Shown here in pieces: positions 1-6,219 of a stretch of DNA of 34,268 nt. The stretch's first letter is position 1. Each line of letters opens with the position of its first letter. Source of the stretch: an uncultured Flavobacteriaceae bacterium. GTDB lineage: Bacteria > Bacteroidota > Bacteroidia > Flavobacteriales > Flavobacteriaceae. The position numbers were made by a program, and so were the translations under genes. Below the pieces are notes generated by a model. That model did not search any database, was not told the origin of the DNA, and saw nothing but the letters and a program-made list of their open reading frames with translations. The stretch covers positions 1 through 34,268 of the forward strand of contig CAJVZM010000008.1 in the NCBI GenBank assembly GCA_913020475.1, written 5' to 3'.

Positions 1-2
1 GC

Positions 3-137
3 ACACCTCATATAGCGATGGGAATGATAGGCTTAGTAGTAGTTGGTAATGACCTCAGCAATTTAGATGATATTAAAAAAGTAAAAATGCGTGGTAAATC
101 AAAGAAAATTTTTAGGGAACTTTTAAAAGAACTTTAA
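3..137 (+). CDS. C-terminal fragment of a pseudoazurin-like blue copper protein
   Basis: The frame is open from the window edge to TAA at 135-137 and gives 44 residues. It begins TPHIAMGMIGLVVVG, which fits the type-1 copper loop of pseudoazurins (C-T-P-H-x4-M): the His and the fifth residue after it, Met, are in place, and the ligand Cys would lie just outside the window. The Lys-rich tail also fits pseudoazurins, which are small periplasmic electron carriers. Pseudoazurins are mostly proteobacterial, and the next gene starts with a proteobacterial-style thioredoxin-like domain, so this end may not belong to the organism that carries the rest of the window. It could instead be another member of the plastocyanin/azurin group. 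The family call is fairly firm; the host is uncertain. Confidence 0.7.
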   Translation, partial: TPHIAMGMIGLVVVGNDLSNLDDIKKVKMRGKSKKIFRELLKEL

Positions 138-168
138 GTTGGTAAAAATTCTTACAGAAAAAAATTAA

Positions 169-2568
169 ATGATTTTAATATCAAGGTTATTGAATAAATT
201 TAACTTCCTTGTAATCTTTATTTTCTTTTTTTCAGTAAATCCGTCTTTTGCTGAAAAAAAACTTCTTATGGTAACTGCTAAATATTGCTTATATTGCCAA
301 ATGTGGGAAGAACAAATTGGAGAAATATATCCCAAAACTGATATTGCTAAAAATTATCCCTTAGAAAAAGTAGAACTCGATAAATTTTTAAAAAACGATA
401 CTTTTGGTGTAGAAGTAATACAAACGGATGTACAAACAACAGAATCTGGAGAAACAGCAACCATTGGTTTTGTATTAATTACTCAGCCTACAGCTAAGGT
501 TACCATTGGATTAAGTCTTTCAGATACTACAGAAGTTAAATATGGTACAAATCCTTTAGTAGCAGATTCTGATGATGATGGTCTTACAGATGGAGCAGAA
601 ATTCGTTTAACCACCAATCCACTAAATAATGATTCAGATGGTGATCAAACCCCTGATGGGGTTGATGATTTCCCACTCAATCCAGATGAAGATACTGATA
701 CTGACTATGATGGAATTGGAAACAATGTTGATACAGACGATGATAATGATGGAGTGTTAGACCTTATAGATAACTTCCCTACAGATGCATCCGAGGTAAA
801 CGATATTGATGGAGATGGAGTTGGAAACAATGCTGATATAGATGATGATAATGATGGGGTTAATGATTTTACAGAATTACAATTTATTGCTCTCTTTCAG
901 CCACTAGATATATCCTTTTCAACTACTACCGCTACCGATACGCTTGAACAAGACAATCGAGGTGGATTATCCAATCCATTTAGAGGAGTTGGTAAATGGA
1001 AAATAAGAAAGAAAATTTCTGGAGGAGCTGATGCACATTTATTTACTGTTAAATCCGGAGAGCCGGGATCTAAACAAGATTATCAAAATACTCCTCAGAG
1101 ATATAGCATTAGTAGGAATCAGGATCCTGAGCAAGAAGAACAGGAAGATGAATCTGAGGGAATATTGGCCTTTATTGATCCGCCTGATCCGGACAACCCT
1201 AAGGACCATAATAAAGATGGTGTTTATGAGGTAGTAATAGGCTATGTTAATACTGAACTAGGAGATTTAAATGTTCCCATGCCAAGTGTTCCTTTGAATG
1301 TAATCTATTCAAATACAGCTAGTTCGTCAACTGACAGTTCATCTTTAGAGGTCGTTAGTTTAAGAACCAACCAGGTTCCTTTAGATGAAGTTGATCCAGA
1401 TATAATACAATCTGATACCGATGCAGATGGAAGAGTTAACTCAATTGATCCAGATGACGACGGAGATGGAATTTTTAGTGAATTTGAAGCAAGATCATCC
1501 TTCGGCTTTTCAGAAAGAGGCTACTCTAGACGAAGATCTGATGATTTTGACGGAGATGGAATAGTAGATTCTCTGGATCCTGATGATGAGAATGATGGTA
1601 TATTTACTCAATATGAAAACCCTGATCCAAATGGGAATAAAAGAGCTGAGGATGCACAAGATACTGATGGGGATGGTCTCCCTGATTATATTGACGAAGA
1701 CGATGATGGGGATGGCATCCTAACTGTACTTGAAGGGACGGACCCTAATTTCGATGGAAATCCTGATGACTCAGTAGATTCTGATTTAGACGGAATTTAT
1801 GATTATATAGATTTTGATGATGATAATGATGGGGTTCCAACTTCAATTGAAATAGGTAATAAGAGTAGTTATAGAGACTCTGATTATGATGGTATATCGG
1901 ATTATCTTGATCCAGACGATGATGGCGATGGGATATTAACACGTCTAGAGGTAGATCAAGAGTCTGAAGATTTTCAGTCAAGATTAATTGATTTAGATGG
2001 TGATGGTATTCCTAATTATCTTGATAGAGACGATGATGGAGATGGATTGCTGTCCATATATGAAGATCTAAATTTAAATGGAGATCCAACTGATGACGAT
2101 ACCGATGGTGACGGGATGTTCGATGCATACGAGTCGACCTTTTTGGATTGTGACCAGGATGGGGTAAACGACGAGTTGGATGCCGAAAACTGTGATCCAT
2201 ACAATGATACCGATGGCGATGGATTTTCCAACATGGATGAGATAAAATGTGGTACCGACCCTAACAATATCAACAGCTATTGTCAAGATTTTGCAGCCAT
2301 CAATTTGGAGATTGTTGATTTCTTCTCTCCCAACGGAGACGGGAGCAACGACCAATGGGTGGACGATGCCTTTAACCGATACATAGACAACAAGGTTTGG
2401 ATATACAGCCGATCGGGTCAGTTGGTATTCGAGAAAAGCAATTACCAAAACAACTGGGAAGGAGAATTTGAAGGTGCTGCGCTGCCCGAGGGAAGCTACT
2501 ATTACCTAATTGACTTTAACAACGACGGAACTCCCGACTATCAGGGATGGCTCTATTTGACCCGTTAG
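169..2568 (+). CDS. Secreted calcium-repeat (thrombospondin type 3) protein with type IX sorting domain and half a thioredoxin-like domain at the N-terminus
   Basis: Residues 1-28 form a signal peptide (cut after SFA). Residues 30-75 resemble the first half of a SoxW-type thioredoxin-like domain, with a CLYC motif at 40-43 and an IYPKT segment, but the second half of the fold is missing. Residues 80-120 look like the start of an extracellular beta-sandwich domain (ESGETAT, QPTAKVTIGLS). Asp-rich TSP3-type calcium repeats (DxDxDG) fill about 132-235 and 408-705, with a cadherin-like segment at about 265-380. Residues 709-799 are a gliding-motility-type C-terminal domain (FSPNGDGSNDQWV ... GSYYYLI), the type B signal for type IX secretion. 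The PorP/SprF gene follows 1 base downstream, as is usual for such substrates. Known family behaviour suggests a cell-surface or released adhesin-like protein. The thioredoxin/TSP3 join is unexpected and may be an assembly artefact near 394-415; the true start of the Bacteroidota protein may be missing. Confidence 0.75.
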   Translation: MILISRLLNKFNFLVIFIFFFSVNPSFAEKKLLMVTAKYCLYCQMWEEQIGEIYPKTDIAKNYPLEKVELDKFLKNDTFGVEVIQTDVQTTESGETATIGFVLITQPTAKVTIGLSLSDTTEVKYGTNPLVADSDDDGLTDGAEIRLTTNPLNNDSDGDQTPDGVDDFPLNPDEDTDTDYDGIGNNVDTDDDNDGVLDLIDNFPTDASEVNDIDGDGVGNNADIDDDNDGVNDFTELQFIALFQPLDISFSTTTATDTLEQDNRGGLSNPFRGVGKWKIRKKISGGADAHLFTVKSGEPGSKQDYQNTPQRYSISRNQDPEQEEQEDESEGILAFIDPPDPDNPKDHNKDGVYEVVIGYVNTELGDLNVPMPSVPLNVIYSNTASSSTDSSSLEVVSLRTNQVPLDEVDPDIIQSDTDADGRVNSIDPDDDGDGIFSEFEARSSFGFSERGYSRRRSDDFDGDGIVDSLDPDDENDGIFTQYENPDPNGNKRAEDAQDTDGDGLPDYIDEDDDGDGILTVLEGTDPNFDGNPDDSVDSDLDGIYDYIDFDDDNDGVPTSIEIGNKSSYRDSDYDGISDYLDPDDDGDGILTRLEVDQESEDFQSRLIDLDGDGIPNYLDRDDDGDGLLSIYEDLNLNGDPTDDDTDGDGMFDAYESTFLDCDQDGVNDELDAENCDPYNDTDGDGFSNMDEIKCGTDPNNINSYCQDFAAINLEIVDFFSPNGDGSNDQWVDDAFNRYIDNKVWIYSRSGQLVFEKSNYQNNWEGEFEGAALPEGSYYYLIDFNNDGTPDYQGWLYLTR
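394..415. other. Suspected chimeric junction inside the repeat protein
   Basis: Upstream of here the translation matches a proteobacterial-style thioredoxin-like protein (CxxC, IYPKT, PLEKVEL). Downstream it matches a Bacteroidota extracellular domain followed by TSP3 repeats. The thioredoxin fold stops about halfway, without its second half, and no linker is seen. The reading frame stays open across the join, which by chance is not rare in such AT-rich DNA. The position is estimated from the protein families, not from a visible DNA scar. Confidence 0.45.
577..2280 (+). repeat. Imperfect DNA repeats encoding Asp-rich calcium-binding motifs
   Basis: Units built on GATGATGATAATGATGG recur, for example near 841 and near 1816, with many variants such as GACGATGATGGAGATGG. 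They encode DDDxDG calcium-binding loops. Identical stretches of about 20 bases at distant places make this region prone to collapse or mis-joining in short-read assemblies, which matters because the protein's domain order is odd. Confidence 0.7.
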
Positions 2569-2569
2569 C

Positions 2570-3484
2570 ATGATGAAAAAATATTTGTACATACTGTTGA
2601 TTTTACCGTTGGGCGCCAGCGCCCAACAAGATGCATATATGTCCCTCTACCAATTTAATATGTCCATAATCAATCCAGCCTATGCTGGTGCGGAGGGACA
2701 GCACGTGATCTCGATGAACACCAGAAACCAATGGAGCAATCTTAAGGACAGCCCAAAGACTACTGCATTGTCTTACAGTGCTGCCAGTGGTAAAAATGTA
2801 GGCTTGGGGATTTCGGTGGTTTCTGATCAGATATTTATCGAAAAACAAACTGCCATCAATGCTGATTTTTCCTATCGTTTGACCCTGTCGAACGATGCAG
2901 CACTATTTTTGGGCATCAAAGCAGGAGGGAACTCATACAGTTCCGATCCTACTGAGCTCAGATCCTATAGCGCAGCACTGGATCCTGCAAAAAAACCGCT
3001 TAGCAGATTCAATCCCAATTTGGGCGTTGGGTTCTATTATCAAAGCAGCAACTACTGGTTTTCTGGAGCCATGCCTCGTTTGTTCAATGCCAAACGCGAT
3101 GGTGGAGATATAGAAGTACAATCCCGCGATAGAATACATACCTATCTTGAGGCAGGTGCCATTTTCACTATAAATGACAAATTTACCCTCAAACCCAGTT
3201 TGATGTATCGAAATACAAAAGGTATTGGTGCGGTGACAGACGTGGGAATCAGTGGGGGGTATGGAGGTTTATTTGAATTGGGGCTATCGGTAAGGACGGG
3301 ATCGATATTTTCTGTTCAGGCGTTGGTCAACATCAATGAAAACTTTTCTTTGGGATACGCATATGATACTTATGGAGCAGATCAACTTTCTGGTCTCAAC
3401 CTAAAAGCGCATGAAATTGCTGTGCGCTTTAAGTTTGGAGCAAAACCCGACACCACAGAATTGGAGGAACCCTCAGTAGATTGA
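2570..3484 (+). CDS. PorP/SprF family type IX secretion system membrane protein
   Basis: This 304-residue protein has a signal peptide ending in GASAQ and then the typical family opening (QDAYMSLYQFNMSIINPAYAG), an NQW motif and alternating beta-strand segments that suggest an outer-membrane barrel. PorP/SprF proteins act with the type IX secretion machinery, and many genomes carry paralogues encoded just behind a type B sorted substrate. Here it starts 1 base after the stop of the repeat protein, so the two are almost surely co-transcribed and functionally paired. Either of the two tandem ATG codons (2570 or 2573) could be the start. Base composition is clearly higher in GC than its neighbours: the line at 2941-3000 counts 30 of 60, against 15 of 60 at 4201-4260 in the next gene. 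Confidence 0.9.
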   Translation: MMKKYLYILLILPLGASAQQDAYMSLYQFNMSIINPAYAGAEGQHVISMNTRNQWSNLKDSPKTTALSYSAASGKNVGLGISVVSDQIFIEKQTAINADFSYRLTLSNDAALFLGIKAGGNSYSSDPTELRSYSAALDPAKKPLSRFNPNLGVGFYYQSSNYWFSGAMPRLFNAKRDGGDIEVQSRDRIHTYLEAGAIFTINDKFTLKPSLMYRNTKGIGAVTDVGISGGYGGLFELGLSVRTGSIFSVQALVNINENFSLGYAYDTYGADQLSGLNLKAHEIAVRFKFGAKPDTTELEEPSVD

Positions 3485-3525
3485 TTTACTATATTTATAG
3501 ATAATAATTTTCTTGTTCTAAGTAA

Positions 3526-3663
3526 TATTATCATCGACAAAACAGGACTTTTGATCCTGCTTATAAGGGGGAGGGTGTAGAACGGTTTTTTAAAAGTTTA
3601 TGGGAAGCTGTGGAGGCTAATAAACAATCACGGCTTATTAAATATATTTTACTTTTATTTTAA
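3526..3663 (+). pseudogene. Possible remnant of an unidentified coding sequence
   Basis: The 207-base gap between two genes holds a stop-to-stop frame of 45 codons with protein-like composition (FDPAYKGEGVERFFKSLWEA, then VEANKQSRLIK) and no start codon. It is denser in charged and aromatic residues than random AT-rich spacer would give. I do not recognise the family. It could be the tail of a gene lost by deletion or rearrangement, or chance. The rest of the gap is AT-rich with no clear promoter; a small hairpin (CAGGA/TCCTG at 3543-3559) lies inside the same stretch. Confidence 0.3.
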
Positions 3664-3691
3664 TAATTTAATTTTCAAAATTTAATCTCCT

Positions 3692-5341
3692 ATGAAGATA
3701 AAAAAAATATTAGCCTATATACTAATCATTGTGGCCTCATTTACAATTGTACTTTATGTTTTGGTTAATATTTTTGGTGGAGCGGGGAGAAAAATGGATC
3801 AGCCAATTGAACTTGGAAACGTTCAAATCCCCAAAGAGCGCTCATTTTCTTTCCACAATAATTCAAATCTAAAACAAAAAATTCTAGATGGGTGGACATC
3901 TAAAACACCTCAAGATTGGAAGCCGGATGAGAAGGTGAATTTAAAAAATTCACGTATTGTAATAAGTTGTTTGTTAGAAGGTAAAAGGGTGGAGGAGATA
4001 AATAGATATCTATTGAATCAAAAAGCAGTAGGTCACCCAGGATCACCTTGGTTGCTATATCCCCTGGGCGACTATGATTTTACGGCTATGGCATTTACCG
4101 CTGTACTTTACCTTTTTGGAGAAAGCCCTGACTTATTGTACCCCAAAACCAGGGATCACTTATTGGATAATATACTTACAATAGAAGGAAGTGAATTCAG
4201 AAAAAATGTCGGTTATATGTTTTTGGAAGATTCTGAAAATCATATTTTAATGACAGAAGGTTCTCGATATTTAAAAAACCAATGGCTTTGGAATCATGGA
4301 AATACTGATCCAAAATATGATAACAATACCAATGGTGTTGCGCAAAAGTTGAAGTTGGTTTTGGAAGAAATAGAAACTTATGGATTCTATGAATTCAATT
4401 CAGCACCCTACCTGGGATATACCTATTGTGCACTGTTGAATCTTTATGAATTTGCCTCTGGTGATATTAGTTTCCTTTCGGGGAAATTATTGGATCGTCT
4501 CAATTGGCAATACGCACTGAGCAGTTACAAGTTCAAACATTTTCCTCCAAACCGAAGAAGGTTTGGTAAAAGTTTTAAAACTAATATTGATTCAGACTAC
4601 CATACGGTAATGCTCAAAGTCTGGGCGAGTCTATACTACGATTCAATATCGATAGATATGTCACGAGGAGAACATCATGCCTTGTGGGCAACTTTTGCCT
4701 CATACAAACCTGCAGATGAAGTGATGGAATGGATTTTAAACAAACCAAAGCCATATTTTGTTAAAATGGGTCATGGATATAATTCTTGTCCAGAAATAAT
4801 TTCGGGTGATAAGGATTACCTATTATCAGCAGGTGGGGCAAACCAAGGCAATCGCTCCTTAATTGTTGCCAAACCCATTATGCTGTTTTTGAACGATAGT
4901 AAATCTGAAATGGTGGATACCTTTCACATGTTTGGTCCAGGAGATAATTTTGTGGACTGGAACAATACTGGAGTTTATAAAGAATTTGGATGCACCAAAG
5001 GAAAAGTAAATATTCCCAAGGGAAAACAAGCAATAATATCATCAGCTAATTGGCAAATATTTTATATCACAAAAGGGATTTTTCTGGCTACTTACTCGAA
5101 AAAAGAATTGGGTTTAATGGCAATTGTCCATTCAAATTCCGCTAAAAATGTTTTAGAAAGAATCATTGAAAACAATAGTGATGAAAAACAATTAAACCAC
5201 CTTTTTTATCACCCTAATGGCAATAAAATTGAGTATGATCTTGAATCCCCCAAGGATCAATGGGTGATCACAAGTGTAAATGATAATAATACGGATAGGA
5301 ATTTCTCAAAATGGCCTTTTTTTGAAAGTCCGTCTTTTTAA
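3692..5341 (+). CDS. Membrane-anchored protein of unknown function, possibly a toroid-fold polysaccharide-active enzyme
   Basis: The protein has 549 residues. Residues 5-29 form one hydrophobic N-terminal segment without a clear cleavage site or lipobox, so it is probably a signal anchor with the rest in the periplasm. Residues 60-350 appear alpha-helical and rich in aromatic residues, with a SENH motif at 181-184 followed by LMTEGSRYLKNQW. That pattern recalls the (alpha/alpha)-toroid proteins of the heparinase/alginate-lyase type, in which Asn and His near this place act on the substrate. The C-terminal 150-200 residues look beta-rich, again as in toroid-plus-sandwich lyases. I cannot assign a family. 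The neighbouring glycosidase-like and sulfatase genes support a role in polysaccharide use. The gene is very AT-rich compared with the preceding PorP/SprF gene. Confidence 0.6.
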   Translation: MKIKKILAYILIIVASFTIVLYVLVNIFGGAGRKMDQPIELGNVQIPKERSFSFHNNSNLKQKILDGWTSKTPQDWKPDEKVNLKNSRIVISCLLEGKRVEEINRYLLNQKAVGHPGSPWLLYPLGDYDFTAMAFTAVLYLFGESPDLLYPKTRDHLLDNILTIEGSEFRKNVGYMFLEDSENHILMTEGSRYLKNQWLWNHGNTDPKYDNNTNGVAQKLKLVLEEIETYGFYEFNSAPYLGYTYCALLNLYEFASGDISFLSGKLLDRLNWQYALSSYKFKHFPPNRRRFGKSFKTNIDSDYHTVMLKVWASLYYDSISIDMSRGEHHALWATFASYKPADEVMEWILNKPKPYFVKMGHGYNSCPEIISGDKDYLLSAGGANQGNRSLIVAKPIMLFLNDSKSEMVDTFHMFGPGDNFVDWNNTGVYKEFGCTKGKVNIPKGKQAIISSANWQIFYITKGIFLATYSKKELGLMAIVHSNSAKNVLERIIENNSDEKQLNHLFYHPNGNKIEYDLESPKDQWVITSVNDNNTDRNFSKWPFFESPSF

Positions 5342-5387
5342 AGATAAATTATAATTAATGAATAATATTTGTTGCATTTACAAAAAA

Positions 5388-6185
5388 ATGATAAAAACAT
5401 TTATAATGTTTGCTTTGGTTTTTTTCGCATTTAGTTGTGAGAAAAAATCTACCAGTGTAAAAGTGGCTGCCTACAATGTGGAGTTTAGCAAAAATGCCAC
5501 GGCTGCTGAAATAGGAGAGGCATTGAAAAGTCATAATTTTGATGTTGTCTGTTTTTCGGAGGCACCTGGTGGTAATTGGACACAACAGGTTGGTTCAGTC
5601 ATGGGGCTTGATCATGTTGTGTTAGGGAAATATTCCACAGCTGGTCACAAAGACAAATACAAAACCATTGCCAGCCGGATACCTTTATACGGTTACGAAG
5701 AGGTGCTGATGGGCGATACCCTACATTCGGCTACCAGCGTGAAAATAAAAATTAATGATACCGAAATGGTAATTTATAGTGTTCATTTCCCATTCGCACC
5801 AAAGGGTCATCCACAGGTTTTTGTTGATAACGTTACCCACAAAATACAGACCCTTGTAAGTCATCTGAAGCAACGACAACAAAATGAACTTTCTATTGTA
5901 GCTGGCGATTTTAATTTTGTCCCAACAAATACTTACTTGGAAAACCCATATCATAATATGTTTGTAGATATTGGGTTAGATGTAAGCTGGAAGGAACTAG
6001 AGCTTGACTGTACCAAACGAAACACATACAATGCACTTAGACCGGAAGACAATGGAAGTGGCAATGTCATTGATCATATTATGTACAATACGGCAAAAAT
6101 GAAAGCTCTAGAAGGAAATATCTTTGAGATGGAAAAACACCTTTCTGATCACAAGTTGGTATGGGCGTTGCTTGAATTAAGATAG
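5388..6185 (+). CDS. Endonuclease/exonuclease/phosphatase-fold lipoprotein
   Basis: With the start at ATG 5388 the protein has 265 residues and a lipoprotein signal (FFAFSC, lipid Cys17). An upstream ATG at 5358 would add ten residues ahead of the signal peptide and is less likely. The family motifs are present in order: AAYNVEF near the mature start, the metal-binding Glu in FSEAPG, GDFNF in the middle and SDHKLV near the end. This fold hydrolyses phosphodiester or phosphomonoester bonds with a divalent metal; members act on DNA, inositol phosphates or sphingomyelin. As a periplasm-facing or surface lipoprotein it probably scavenges phosphate esters outside the cytoplasm. Its stop faces the stop of the next, oppositely oriented gene 34 bases away; no hairpin terminator is visible there. 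The substrate cannot be read from sequence. Confidence 0.85.
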   Translation: MIKTFIMFALVFFAFSCEKKSTSVKVAAYNVEFSKNATAAEIGEALKSHNFDVVCFSEAPGGNWTQQVGSVMGLDHVVLGKYSTAGHKDKYKTIASRIPLYGYEEVLMGDTLHSATSVKIKINDTEMVIYSVHFPFAPKGHPQVFVDNVTHKIQTLVSHLKQRQQNELSIVAGDFNFVPTNTYLENPYHNMFVDIGLDVSWKELELDCTKRNTYNALRPEDNGSGNVIDHIMYNTAKMKALEGNIFEMEKHLSDHKLVWALLELR

Positions 6186-6219
6186 GACAAATGTTAATTG
6201 AATATAAATTATATAAAAA

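Noticed and set aside
577-2280. CRISPR-like or tandem-repeat array
   Set aside because: The repeats are coding, imperfect and keep the Asp-rich calcium-binding reading frame.
2012-2448. Several long minus-strand open frames opposite the repeat protein
   Set aside because: They mirror the Asp-codon repeats and give His/Ser/Arg-rich low-complexity products; shadows of the real gene.
3543-3559. CAGGA/TCCTG hairpin after the PorP/SprF gene as a terminator
   Set aside because: Stem is only five pairs and no T-run follows; it also lies in a protein-like open frame.
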